A stretch of 64,000 bases of DNA from Bacteroidaceae bacterium (GCA_017642425.1 JAGCPB010000084.1:23436-87435); one strand, 5' to 3'; positions 16,511-25,664 are shown, numbered from the stretch's first letter. The notes: generated by a model not told the origin, from the sequence alone. Program-made: numbers and translations.

Positions 16511-17441
16511 TACAGATGAAAGGCCTTTGATGGTTTCAATAAAATGTATGGTTTACAACCATGCACCTTATCTGCGTCAATGTCTTGACGGATTCATCAT
16601 GCAGAAAACAAACTTCCGTTTTGAAGCCATGGTTCATGATGATGCCTCAACTGACAACAGCGCTGACATAATACGCGAGTATGCCCAAAAATATCCTGAC
16701 ATCATCAAACCTGTCATCGAGAAAGAGAATGTATATTCAAAGGATATTATACGCCTGAGAAGGATAACCAATGAGATGTGTACAGGTAAATACGTCGCCC
16801 ATTGTGAAGGCGATGATTTCTGGACCGATCCCTATAAACTTCAGAAACAGGTTGATTATATGGAGGCACATCCGGGTTGTTCTCTCTGTTTTTCGGCAGC
16901 CAGGATACTTTGCGAGAAAGGTATTCCGGATAGCGACAGTCTGGTTTTTGAGCAACAGAAGACACGTGACTGGTATGGAACGGAAATAACCAAACAGTGG
17001 AGCGTAGCCACAGCAAGTATATTACATATCAATGACATGCACGACTATCCTTACGATCCCAGATTCATTTACGGGGACGGGCCTCTGTTGCTGTTCATGC
17101 TACAGAAAGGGTACCTGCATTGTATTGGTGAACAAATGGTAACCTACCGCCGTAATGCCTCAAGCGTTTCATATCAGACCCGTAACATACCGCGCATTAT
17201 CACTCATTACGAGGCTATCAAAGAGGTGTTCGGCAAGAAATACCATTATGCTGACAGGAAAATCGTGGAATTGTATATGAAACTGTTCCGAATGGGCGGG
17301 TTAGGAAAGGAATCCTGGAAAGCCCTCTTTTCCATACTGAAAAAGCCAAGATATACCCTTCTGTTCCTGCGGTTTCTGCCAAAAGCCATATTGCGTCCCA
17401 AAAAGAACGACAGCAAAAGGGTACAATACAAAATAAAGTAG
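16500..17441 (+). CDS. glycosyltransferase family 2
   Basis: The 313-residue protein begins with a GT-A fold signature (VSIKCMVYNHAPYLRQCLDG), has DDASTDNSADII and the metal-binding DxD-like motif CEGDDFW, so it is an inverting family 2 transferase using a nucleotide sugar. The PYLRQCLDG and YRRNASSVSY segments are usual for enzymes in O-antigen and capsule clusters. There is no membrane segment. It overlaps the flippase gene by 11 bases and is followed by licD number 3 after 4 bases, so it is part of the same transcript. Donor and acceptor are unknown. Confidence 0.9.
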   Translation: MSSNTDERPLMVSIKCMVYNHAPYLRQCLDGFIMQKTNFRFEAMVHDDASTDNSADIIREYAQKYPDIIKPVIEKENVYSKDIIRLRRITNEMCTGKYVAHCEGDDFWTDPYKLQKQVDYMEAHPGCSLCFSAARILCEKGIPDSDSLVFEQQKTRDWYGTEITKQWSVATASILHINDMHDYPYDPRFIYGDGPLLLFMLQKGYLHCIGEQMVTYRRNASSVSYQTRNIPRIITHYEAIKEVFGKKYHYADRKIVELYMKLFRMGGLGKESWKALFSILKKPRYTLLFLRFLPKAILRPKKNDSKRVQYKIK

Positions 17442-17445
17442 ACCG

Positions 17446-18291
17446 ATGAAAGAGTTGTGGGCAGTTGAACTGGAGATAACCAAGCATATACTGGATGTAT
17501 GCCGGCGGCACGGACTTAAGATTTGGGCCGACTGGGGATCTCTTCTTGGAACCGTTCGGGAAAAAGGGTTTATTCCATGGGATGAAGATGTTGACCTGAT
17601 GATGATGCGTGAGGATTATGAGAAACTTTTAAAACTGGCAGATACAGAATTCAAGCATCCGTTTTTTCTACAGACAGTCCATACAGACAGGCAATATTTC
17701 AGAGGGCACGCACAGGTAAGATATGACGGAACAGCCGCCATACTGCCCTATGACATAGATCAGCCTTTTCATCAGGGAATATTCGTTGATATATTTGTCT
17801 ATGATAATGTCCCTGACCGGAAAGGACGCAAATGGAAACGTTCTCTTTTCAAGGCCCGATGGGCTCAGAAATGTCTTCAGACCGCATATTACAGACGCTT
17901 CTGTCTGAAAAAACCATTTACCTCCGTAAAAAACCTTTTTGCTAAAGTCGCTTGCTGCCTGTTAGGTCCCATAAACGTTTACCGTATTTATGAGAAACAG
18001 ATAACCAGATGGAACAATACAGATTGCAAATGTGTAGCCTGCCCCTCTTTTGACCTTAAACAGATTGAACGTGAGACAAGAGAGAAAAGCTGGTACGATA
18101 AAACTGTATTTATGCCGTTTGAGGATATTGAAATGCCGGTTCCGGAAGGATATCATAATGTCCTGGTGTCTCTATACGGAAATGATTATATGACGCCCCG
18201 TAAAGATTCCTCTGAACATGGCGAAGTAATTATCAGTACCGACAGACCTTATCAGGAGGTATTGGAGGATCTTAAAAAAGAGAAAAAATGA
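17446..18291 (+). CDS. LicD-family phosphotransferase (3 of 3)
   Basis: The 281-residue protein has the LicD block WGSLLGTVREKGFIPWDED followed by VDLM near its N-terminus (about residues 29-51) and a YGNDYMTPRKDSSEHG ending. The second aspartate of the usual WDDD is glutamate here (WDED), a variation found in many LicD proteins. Residues 125-190 are rich in basic amino acids, possibly a membrane-associating region. It overlaps the UDP-galactopyranose mutase gene by 4 bases (ATGA). Having a third LicD implies more than one head group or more than one acceptor sugar. Confidence 0.87.
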   Translation: MKELWAVELEITKHILDVCRRHGLKIWADWGSLLGTVREKGFIPWDEDVDLMMMREDYEKLLKLADTEFKHPFFLQTVHTDRQYFRGHAQVRYDGTAAILPYDIDQPFHQGIFVDIFVYDNVPDRKGRKWKRSLFKARWAQKCLQTAYYRRFCLKKPFTSVKNLFAKVACCLLGPINVYRIYEKQITRWNNTDCKCVACPSFDLKQIERETREKSWYDKTVFMPFEDIEMPVPEGYHNVLVSLYGNDYMTPRKDSSEHGEVIISTDRPYQEVLEDLKKEKK

Positions 18292-19385
18292 AGCAGTATG
18301 ATTATCTCATAGTAGGAGCCGGCCTCTTTGGCAGTATGTTTGCCTACCGCGCACACAAGGCAGGAAAGAAATGCCTTGTCATAGACCGCAACAGTCATAT
18401 TGGCGGAGGGTGCTATACTGAGCAAATCAATGGCATCAACGTCCACAAGTATGGTCCTCATATTTTCCACACTTCGAACAAACAGGTCTGGGATTTCATG
18501 AACAGCCTGGTGCCTTTCAATGATTTCATAAACTCTCCTATAGCCTGCTATAAAGGCAAGCGCTACAACCTGCCGTTCAACATGAACACTTTCCACCAGC
18601 TGTGGGGAGTGAATACTCCCGATGAGGCAAAGGCTGTCATAGAGAAGCAACGGGCCGAATATGCCGATATAGAGGAACCGCGCAATCTTGAGGAACAGGC
18701 TCTCAAACTGGCCGGACGTGACATTTATGAAACTCTGGTAAAGGGATATTCAGAGAAACAGTGGGGCATGAAAGCAACTGAGATACCTGCTTTCGTAATA
18801 CGGCGTCTGCCTTTCCGGTTTGAATTCAACAACAACTACTTTAACGATACATATCAGGGTATACCTATAGGCGGTTACACCAAAATCTTTGAGAAATTGC
18901 TTGACGGATCTGAAGTAAGGTTGGATACTGATTATTTCAGCAACAGGGAGTTTTTTGACGGGGTGGCCCAAAAGACCGTATATACCGGTCAAATCGATGC
19001 TTTTTACGACTACCGTTTTGGAGAATTGGATTTCCGCTCACTCAGGTTTGAGCATAAGATTCTGGAAGGAGTGAAGGATTTCCAGAGCAATGCGGTGGTC
19101 AACTACACCGAGGCTGAGGTTCCATACACCCGCTGCATCGAGCACAAGCATTTTGAGTTCGGGAAACAGCCTGATACCGTTATCACCTACGAGTATTCTC
19201 GCAAATGGGAGAAGGGTGCAGCACCCTATTATCCCATCAATAATGACCGCAACAATACATTGTACGCCCAATATGCCCAGCTGGCCCAAAAAGAAAAGAA
19301 CGTGATTTTTGGAGGACGCCTTGCTGAGTACAAGTATTATGACATGCACCAGATTGTAGAAAAAGTACTTGGAATGGAGATATGA
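18288..19385 (+). CDS. glf: UDP-galactopyranose mutase
   Basis: Glf is an FAD enzyme that contracts UDP-galactopyranose to UDP-galactofuranose. The 365-residue protein has the dinucleotide motif VGAGLFGSMFA (from residue 8), the family blocks NSHIGGGCY and GPHIFHT, and the C-terminal EYKYYDMHQ segment with the residues that bind FAD and substrate. Length is normal. It shows that the glycan contains galactofuranose. The gene is coupled by 4-base overlaps both to licD number 3 and to the acyltransferase downstream. Confidence 0.97.
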   Translation: MKQYDYLIVGAGLFGSMFAYRAHKAGKKCLVIDRNSHIGGGCYTEQINGINVHKYGPHIFHTSNKQVWDFMNSLVPFNDFINSPIACYKGKRYNLPFNMNTFHQLWGVNTPDEAKAVIEKQRAEYADIEEPRNLEEQALKLAGRDIYETLVKGYSEKQWGMKATEIPAFVIRRLPFRFEFNNNYFNDTYQGIPIGGYTKIFEKLLDGSEVRLDTDYFSNREFFDGVAQKTVYTGQIDAFYDYRFGELDFRSLRFEHKILEGVKDFQSNAVVNYTEAEVPYTRCIEHKHFEFGKQPDTVITYEYSRKWEKGAAPYYPINNDRNNTLYAQYAQLAQKEKNVIFGGRLAEYKYYDMHQIVEKVLGMEI

Positions 19386-20527
19386 ATACCGACCGGACCA
19401 AAATAGAGTCTGAAACCATTGACTGGCTGAGGCCGGTCATGGCTTTTATGGTCATATGTCTGCATGCCCAGTTGTTCTACATAGACGAACAATGGTCCAT
19501 GAACGGAGGTGTTTTCAATGTCTTTGTCATCTATCTTTGTAAAGTGATTTGTCCTGTCGCCGTGCCTACGTTTTTCTTTATTTCAGGGTATCTCTTCTAC
19601 AAAGGATTGCAAAAATGGGATTATGGTATATGGAAAAGCAAGATGGTTAAAAGGATTAAGACATTGCTTGTGCCTTTTGTCATTTGGAATCTCATAGCTT
19701 TGATTGCCTTCCCACTGACCCGGTATGCAGGTTCTCTCATGAAAGGATTACCTATGGACAATCTGATTGAGGTCATTCGGGACCGTGGTTTCCTGAGACT
19801 GTTTTGGGACAGGACCCTCTTTGATGGGAACAGCCACAGTTACATCAACATCTTGGGTTGGATCATTCCCAACGGCCAGCCCATGGATACACCTATGTGG
19901 TTTGTCAGAGACCTGATGGTAGTTGTCCTGTTCACCCCTGCAATCCATTGGCTTATCAAAAAGACCGGCAAGGTCTTCATTGCCGTTCTGGCGGTCCTGT
20001 TTCTGGTTGACATCTGGTTTCCTGTTTCAGGATTCAGCATCAAGGCTACATTCTTCTTTACATGGGGTGCACTGTTCTCAATCAAAGGAAACAACTTTAC
20101 TGAATACTTCCAAAAGGTCAGGATTCCCTCTGCAGTACTGTTTTGGATGGGATTGATTCTTATTCCTATTCTTTGGGACAAAGACAGATTTCTTTTCAAT
20201 CTTGCCGTACGGTTTTTCATCATAATAGAACTGGTTTTCTTTTTCAATCTGGTCTCATCATTGATTGAAAAACAAAAAATCAGAGTAAAAGCGCAGTTCA
20301 AGAACAGCAGTTTCTTTGTATACTGCTCACACATGGTAATTATTGCAAGCGCTGTAATGTGGCTGGTCATGCTTCCACAACAACAAACCGGGATAATCAA
20401 GACCCTGTTATTTATTACAGGCACTGTCATAATCTTCTTGATCTGCCATTTCATGTATATGTTTCTGGAACGATATTGTCCGTCAATCGCAGCAGTTCTC
20501 ACTGGCGGACGAAACAACAAAAAATAA
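19382..20527 (+). CDS. acyltransferase family 3 membrane protein
   Basis: The 381-residue protein is a multi-pass membrane O-acyltransferase (Acyl_transf_3, OafA/ExoZ type). It begins with IDWLRPVMAFMVICLHAQLF, where the arginine-proline and the histidine of the first helix are typical of this family, followed by FFFISGYLFYKG. About ten hydrophobic segments follow. It probably adds acetyl or another acyl group to a sugar of the glycan at the membrane. It overlaps glf by 4 bases, and the next glycosyltransferase starts 4 bases after its stop. Confidence 0.9.
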   Translation: MNTDRTKIESETIDWLRPVMAFMVICLHAQLFYIDEQWSMNGGVFNVFVIYLCKVICPVAVPTFFFISGYLFYKGLQKWDYGIWKSKMVKRIKTLLVPFVIWNLIALIAFPLTRYAGSLMKGLPMDNLIEVIRDRGFLRLFWDRTLFDGNSHSYINILGWIIPNGQPMDTPMWFVRDLMVVVLFTPAIHWLIKKTGKVFIAVLAVLFLVDIWFPVSGFSIKATFFFTWGALFSIKGNNFTEYFQKVRIPSAVLFWMGLILIPILWDKDRFLFNLAVRFFIIIELVFFFNLVSSLIEKQKIRVKAQFKNSSFFVYCSHMVIIASAVMWLVMLPQQQTGIIKTLLFITGTVIIFLICHFMYMFLERYCPSIAAVLTGGRNNKK

Positions 20528-20531
20528 GACT

Positions 20532-21608
20532 ATGAGCAAACTCTTATCAATAATCATTCCCACATACAACATGGAGGCACTGCTTCCGCGTTGTCTTGAT
20601 TCACTGCTTGTGCCCGATGCCCTGGAGCGTATTGAAGCCATGGTGGTGAATGACGGAAGCAAGGATGGTTCTCTGACCATAGCCAACAGCTACAAAGAAA
20701 GATTCCCATCGGCCGTAACGGTTATAGACAAACCTAACGGCAACTACGGATCGACTATCAACGCCGCTCTGCCCGTTGCAAAGGGAAAATACGTCAAGGT
20801 GCTTGACTCCGATGACTGGTTCAACTCTGATGCATTGGTTAAGTTTCTGGATTCCCTGGAGACTCTTGACACCGACTTCATAGTGACACACTTTACCGTC
20901 ATCCATCCGGGCGGCAAGAAGGAACTGGCCAAATACAACCTTTACGGAAAGGAGCCTTACGAATACGGAAAACTGTATGACCTGGATTACGTACTTGGCG
21001 GTGGCTATATACGTTTTTTCATGATGCACGCCATCACATACCGGGCACAGATGCTGAGAGATAACGGATATGTCCAGACAGAAGGTATATCATACACCGA
21101 TACTGAGTGGGATACCTATCCCATGTTTTATGCAAAAGACGTTGTATTCCTGGACCTTAACCTTTATCAGTATAACATGGACCGTGAAGGTCAGACCATG
21201 GATCCGAAGGTTCTGAACAAGAGCATCGCCCAGCAGGAAAAAATCACTTCAAAGATACTGGCTTTTCTTGAAGAGAGAGGTTTGGACGGTTTGAACAGCG
21301 GCAGGCAGGCATTCCTGCGCCAGTATTATCTTAACAGGCTGAGGCTGATATGCAAAAGCCATCTGTTTGATATAGACCGTAAGGATTTCAACGCAGAACA
21401 TTTTGCACAGCTGGAACAAGAGTTTCAGCAAGTTTGCCGCAAATACGGGCTGGGAGAAATAAAGCTTTACCCTGAAAACAAGATCATAAGGTGTAATGCC
21501 ATGAAATACTGGCATAAGCACCATAAACGCTGGCCGGCATGGTTTGAATCATTCAACAGAGCCGTAAATTCGGTAATGAAAACCCTATATATGTTATTGT
21601 TCCGATGA
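20532..21608 (+). CDS. glycosyltransferase family 2
   Basis: The 358-residue protein is a classical GT-A transferase: LLSIIIPTYNMEALLPRCLD at the start, VVNDGSKDGS as nucleotide-binding part and the metal motif VLDSDDWFN. The C-terminal third is basic and aromatic and lacks membrane helices. Together with the other two glycosyltransferases of this operon it would build a short repeat unit or side chain. It overlaps the next gene by 4 bases (ATGA). Confidence 0.92.
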   Translation: MSKLLSIIIPTYNMEALLPRCLDSLLVPDALERIEAMVVNDGSKDGSLTIANSYKERFPSAVTVIDKPNGNYGSTINAALPVAKGKYVKVLDSDDWFNSDALVKFLDSLETLDTDFIVTHFTVIHPGGKKELAKYNLYGKEPYEYGKLYDLDYVLGGGYIRFFMMHAITYRAQMLRDNGYVQTEGISYTDTEWDTYPMFYAKDVVFLDLNLYQYNMDREGQTMDPKVLNKSIAQQEKITSKILAFLEERGLDGLNSGRQAFLRQYYLNRLRLICKSHLFDIDRKDFNAEHFAQLEQEFQQVCRKYGLGEIKLYPENKIIRCNAMKYWHKHHKRWPAWFESFNRAVNSVMKTLYMLLFR

Positions 21609-22693
21609 GTAAACTGCTGTTCATAAGATACAAGAAACCGGCCAAGGTTACCGAAGGCGGCGAGATAGGTACTCAGATGAAACTGAACGTTCTGCGCCGA
21701 TTGCTCGGAGATGAGAACGTTGATGTTTATCATATCCATGATGACAATGTCAAGCGCAGAGTCTCTGAATATATTAAAGGCGTGTTCTGGTTCCCGTTCG
21801 GCTATTTCTTTGGCCTTACGCCCAAGAGAGTCCGGGAGATCCTGGCAATGTCAGGACAATATGACCATATATTCATTGACCGTACCGTATTCGGAATACT
21901 GGCCAATAAACTAAAGAAACACGGATATAAAGGAAGGGTTTTCTGTTTCTTCCATAACATAGAACCTCTGTACTTTAAGGCAAAGCTGGGCAATAAACCA
22001 TGGAGGTTTGTCATTACAGGATGCGTCCGCAGGAATGACCGTTGGTCTTGCCGGTATGCAGATACCGTAATATCACTCAACACCCGTGACGGCAAGTTGA
22101 TTGCCGAGCACTATGGACGTTATCCCGATACCATCATGGCCCTTGCTCTTGATGACAAGTACGACATAAAGGAGTACCCGGCCGGAATGACTGCCAAGAA
22201 ACCTCTATGCATGTGTGTTGCGGCATATTTCAAACCCAACTGCGACGGCATAGACTGGTTCATTAAAAACGTCTACCCGCATGTAGACATCAGGCTGCGT
22301 ATTGTAGGCAAGGGTATGGGCAAGATGGCCGACAGCTACCGGATTCCCCAAGATGTGGAACTTATCAGCGATGTTCCTGATCTTGTACCATATTATGAGG
22401 AGGCCGATATCATGACCATACCTCTGTTTCAGGGTAGCGGCATGAAGGTAAAGACCTGTGAAAGTCTGATGTACGGCAAGAATATTATTGCATCGGACGA
22501 GGCATTGGAGGGTTACGAACTCAATTATGACAACATGGGCGGCAAATGCAATACCGCCGATGAGTTTATACGGACAATACAGTCTTTCATAGACAGCCCA
22601 CGTCCCAGGTTCAACAGCTACAACAGGGGAGTATTCCTGGAGAAATATTCCACAGAGAGTATGATGGATGCATTCAAAGCTATTCTTGAATAA
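21605..22693 (+). CDS. glycosyltransferase family 4-like (GT-B fold)
   Basis: The 362-residue protein has a GT-B layout: an N-terminal domain with the acceptor-side CFFHNIEPLYFK segment and a C-terminal donor domain from about residue 195 with RIVGKGMG and the IPLFQGSGMKVKTCESLMYGKNI segment, where the glutamate sits at the usual nucleotide-sugar contact. It is the last gene of the glycan operon before a promoter-like sequence at about 22707. It is coupled to the previous glycosyltransferase by a 4-base overlap. Confidence 0.88.
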   Translation: MSKLLFIRYKKPAKVTEGGEIGTQMKLNVLRRLLGDENVDVYHIHDDNVKRRVSEYIKGVFWFPFGYFFGLTPKRVREILAMSGQYDHIFIDRTVFGILANKLKKHGYKGRVFCFFHNIEPLYFKAKLGNKPWRFVITGCVRRNDRWSCRYADTVISLNTRDGKLIAEHYGRYPDTIMALALDDKYDIKEYPAGMTAKKPLCMCVAAYFKPNCDGIDWFIKNVYPHVDIRLRIVGKGMGKMADSYRIPQDVELISDVPDLVPYYEEADIMTIPLFQGSGMKVKTCESLMYGKNIIASDEALEGYELNYDNMGGKCNTADEFIRTIQSFIDSPRPRFNSYNRGVFLEKYSTESMMDAFKAILE

Positions 22694-22706
22694 TGATGCA
22701 ATTTTG

Positions 22707-22714
22707 TATCTTTA
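22707..22714 (+). promoter_or_regulatory. candidate -7 promoter box for the heptose operon
   Basis: TATCTTTA lies 21 bases before the hddA-like start in the only gap (42 bases) of this stretch. It differs from the Bacteroidetes -7 consensus TAnnTTTG only at the last base, and the surrounding sequence is like that before the RNA methyltransferase gene at 40134. It would separate the heptose genes from the glycan operon. Confidence 0.5.
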
Positions 22715-22735
22715 CAACCCGAAAATCAAGATGAT

Positions 22736-23752
22736 ATGATAATAACCAAGACACCATTCCGAATGTCGTTCTTTGGAGGAGGAACCGATATGCCATCATT
22801 TTTCAATGAGCATGGCGGTGCTGTCATATCCTCCACATTTGATAAATACTGCTATGTAAACGTGAGGCATCTGCCTCCGTTCATGCCTTATTACTCTGAA
22901 TTGGTTTACAGCAAGATAGAGAGAGTAAACCGGATTGACGATATAATTCACCCGGCAATCCGTGAAGCGATGCGCATGCTGGATATCCATGAGATACGCC
23001 TTACTTATGAAGGTGATCTCCCGGCACGCACAGGTCTTGGCACCAGCAGTACTTTTGCCGTGGGTATGCTCAATGCCTTCTATGCTCTTAAGGGCAAGCA
23101 GGTAGGCAAGCGTAAACTGGCCCAGGATGCCATCTATCTGGAGCGCGAACTCTGCAAGGAGAGCGGTGGCTGGCAGGATCAGATAGCCGCAGCATTCGGA
23201 GGTATGAACCGCATTGATTTTGCCGATAACCAGTTCAAGGTTACTCCCATCATCATTCATCCGGACCGCAAGGCACTGCTCAATCAGAGCCTTCTGCTAT
23301 TCTATACAGGTATTTCACGTTTTTCGGCCGAAGTTCAGAAAGACACTATGTCAAATCAGAAGGACAAGACAGCCGAACTCAAGGAGATGCTCCAACTTGT
23401 GAATGAGGCTCAGGCTATCCTTGAAGACAAACACTCTGATTTCAACGATTTCGGCCGTCTGCTTGACCACACATGGAGACTCAAGCGCAAAACCGGCGGA
23501 AAGATAAGTAATGACAGCATTGATGACCTGTATGAGAAAGGTCTCAAAGCCGGCGCATTAGGCGGCAAATTGCTTGGTGCAGGCGGAGGCGGTTTCTTCC
23601 TGTTTTATGTAGAGCCCGATAAGCGCCAGTCTGTAATAGACGCTTTGGACAACCTGATGCATGTTCCTTTCTGCTTTGAGAATGAAGGTACATCCATAGT
23701 ACATTACAACCCCGTGACATACATTCCCCGTAAGGAGATTACAATTGAATGA
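22736..23752 (+). CDS. GHMP kinase, D-glycero-D-manno-heptose 7-phosphate kinase-like
   Basis: The 338-residue protein is a GHMP-superfamily sugar kinase: TPFRMSFFGGGTDMPSFF at the start, the ATP-binding PARTGLGTSSTFAVG motif near residue 95 and the C-terminal LLGAGGGGFFLFY motif. This pattern matches HddA, which phosphorylates heptose 7-phosphate at C1 on the way to GDP-heptose; related family members phosphorylate fucose or other sugars. The heptose-epimerase-like gene directly downstream supports a heptose role. No heptose isomerase, phosphatase or nucleotidyltransferase gene is in the window. Confidence 0.83.
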   Translation: MIITKTPFRMSFFGGGTDMPSFFNEHGGAVISSTFDKYCYVNVRHLPPFMPYYSELVYSKIERVNRIDDIIHPAIREAMRMLDIHEIRLTYEGDLPARTGLGTSSTFAVGMLNAFYALKGKQVGKRKLAQDAIYLERELCKESGGWQDQIAAAFGGMNRIDFADNQFKVTPIIIHPDRKALLNQSLLLFYTGISRFSAEVQKDTMSNQKDKTAELKEMLQLVNEAQAILEDKHSDFNDFGRLLDHTWRLKRKTGGKISNDSIDDLYEKGLKAGALGGKLLGAGGGGFFLFYVEPDKRQSVIDALDNLMHVPFCFENEGTSIVHYNPVTYIPRKEITIE

Positions 23753-23753
23753 T

Positions 23754-24710
23754 ATGAGCTACATTGTAACAGGCGGTGCAGGTTTCGTGGGTTCCAACAT
23801 GGTCCGTAAACTCAACGAAAAGGGAATCCATGACATTGTCATCATAGATGAATACGATGGTGAAAAGATGCAGAATCTTACGGAACTCAAGTACCGTGAT
23901 TTTATAGACTATCAGGATGGTATTGAGGCTGTACATGAAGCCTTGATGAAGATTGACAAGCCTCAGGCGTTCTTCCATATAGGAGCGAATGCCGATGTGC
24001 TGGAATATGATTCAAACAAGATGATGAGGGAGAACTACGAGTTCTCAAAAATGTACTGCGAATATGCCAACTCCTGCAATATTCCGTTCATTTATGCCTC
24101 TTCATCGGCCGTATACGGCAATGACAAAGACCAGGACATAAAAAACTCTGACCTGAAACCGCACAACACCTATGCATTGTCAAAATGGATGTTTGACAAG
24201 TATGTATTGGATAATCAGCACCGTTTTGTGAACAAAGTGATAGGATTCCGTTTCTTCAATGTGTTCGGATGGGGCGAATTCCATAAAGGTAAAAACGCGA
24301 ATATCGTATACAGGTTCTACCGCTTTATCAAAGAGAAGAACTATATAGACCTATTCAATAAAGAGATTATCCGGGACCATATCTGGGTAGAGGATGTTGC
24401 TGAAGTCATGTATCAGGCCATGGAACGGAAAGATATGGCTACAGGCATCTACAATCTTGGAGGCAATCATCCTGTTTCACACCGTCAGGTTGCTGAAATT
24501 GTAATAAATACCATGATTGAAGAGGGTGTAATTCCAAAGGCTGACCCTGACAACTACATCAAGCCTATTGATATACCTGTAGAGTTGCGTGACAAATTCC
24601 AGTTCTATACCCACGCTGCTGACCAACTGCCTTTCATTTCAGAGATTGCAAAAGGTAACGACCTAAAGATGAAACAGTATGTCAGAGCACTCATTAAGGC
24701 TGACAAATAG
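23754..24710 (+). CDS. NAD-dependent epimerase, ADP-glyceromanno-heptose 6-epimerase-like
   Basis: The protein (318 residues from this start) is an extended SDR very like HldD/RfaD: YIVTGGAGFVGSNMVRKLN at the start, FHIGANADV, ASSSAVYG, the catalytic YxxxK in YALSKWMFD, and GFRFFNVFGWGEFHKG. HldD inverts C6 of ADP-heptose for the lipopolysaccharide inner core. An in-frame TTG at 23745 overlaps the kinase gene, but the ATG at 23754 lies one base after its stop and gives the standard N-terminus. The DMT transporter gene starts on the next base after the stop. Confidence 0.87.
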   Translation: MSYIVTGGAGFVGSNMVRKLNEKGIHDIVIIDEYDGEKMQNLTELKYRDFIDYQDGIEAVHEALMKIDKPQAFFHIGANADVLEYDSNKMMRENYEFSKMYCEYANSCNIPFIYASSSAVYGNDKDQDIKNSDLKPHNTYALSKWMFDKYVLDNQHRFVNKVIGFRFFNVFGWGEFHKGKNANIVYRFYRFIKEKNYIDLFNKEIIRDHIWVEDVAEVMYQAMERKDMATGIYNLGGNHPVSHRQVAEIVINTMIEEGVIPKADPDNYIKPIDIPVELRDKFQFYTHAADQLPFISEIAKGNDLKMKQYVRALIKADK

Positions 24711-25646
24711 ATGAGAAAGCAGGGCAAAATCCTATTTCATGCGCTGGCATTCCTTACGATGGCGTTATGGGGAGTGACGTTTGTCTCCACCAAGACGCTT
24801 ATCAATGAAGGGCTGACACCGGCACAGATATTCACCATAAGATTCATCATTGCCTATACCGGACTCCTTATGGTATGCCTGTTCCGCGGGGGACGTGACA
24901 AGAGGGCGTTCTCAAATTCCCTGCGTCATGAACTGGTATTCATAATAACCGGAATTACCGGTGGATCCCTCTATTTCTGGACCGAAAACTCCGCACTCAG
25001 TTTTACCCAGGCTTGCAACGTCTCTTTTATAGTATGCATTGCCCCGCTTCTGACGGTTCTGCTCACTCTGGCACTAAAAAGAATGTTCAAAGGCCCGTTC
25101 ATGGACGGACTTGAGGATGTAAAGGTAAGGTTCCCGCTTGTGGCCGGTACCGTACTGGCCCTATCAGGAATGATTATGGTTATTTTTGACGGCAACGGCG
25201 TGAGCCTTTCGCCCAAGGGTGACATACTGGCTTTTCTGGCCGCTCTGTGCTGGGCCGTTTACAGCCAGTTCATGGGACAGATGACAGACCGGTACGGCAC
25301 TCTGTTTGCCACCCGAAAGGTTTTCTTCTGGGGGCTTGTAACCATAGTACCTTTCCTTCTTTTATCTGACAATTCCAATCTGGCACAGGTCAGGTTTGAT
25401 CACATACAGGTTTGGGGTAATCTACTGTTCCTGTCAACCATAGCATCGCTGGTATGCTTTGTGATATGGAACAGAGTCATGCTTGCCATAGGTAATGTAA
25501 CTGCCACCAATTATGTATATCTGAACCCCGTTTTCACACTTATTGCCGCTGTCATCATTCTTGATGAGAGGATGACTCTGGTATCAGGAGTGGGATCGGC
25601 CATGATTCTGGGCGGTGTGATACTGGCAGGAACAAAAAGGCGATAA
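24711..25646 (+). CDS. EamA-family (DMT) transporter
   Basis: The 311-residue protein has about ten hydrophobic helices in two EamA repeats: the first starts ALWGVTFVSTKTLI and the second includes LAALCWAVYSQFMGQ. These drug/metabolite transporters export small molecules or move nucleotide sugars and amino acids through the inner membrane; the substrate cannot be predicted. Its ATG follows the epimerase stop without a gap, so it is cotranscribed. The M49 peptidase gene begins 18 bases downstream. Confidence 0.9.
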   Translation: MRKQGKILFHALAFLTMALWGVTFVSTKTLINEGLTPAQIFTIRFIIAYTGLLMVCLFRGGRDKRAFSNSLRHELVFIITGITGGSLYFWTENSALSFTQACNVSFIVCIAPLLTVLLTLALKRMFKGPFMDGLEDVKVRFPLVAGTVLALSGMIMVIFDGNGVSLSPKGDILAFLAALCWAVYSQFMGQMTDRYGTLFATRKVFFWGLVTIVPFLLLSDNSNLAQVRFDHIQVWGNLLFLSTIASLVCFVIWNRVMLAIGNVTATNYVYLNPVFTLIAAVIILDERMTLVSGVGSAMILGGVILAGTKRR

Positions 25647-25664
25647 AACGGACTAAAACAATAA

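Noticed and set aside
2551-22693. Mobile-element origin of the glycan cluster
   Set aside because: No transposase, integrase, tRNA target or inverted repeats at the borders were seen; base composition differs only mildly, so transfer cannot be shown from this window.
23745-23753. TTG start of the heptose epimerase-like gene
   Set aside because: It only adds three residues before MSYIVTGGAG and overlaps the kinase gene; ATG at 23754 is the natural start.
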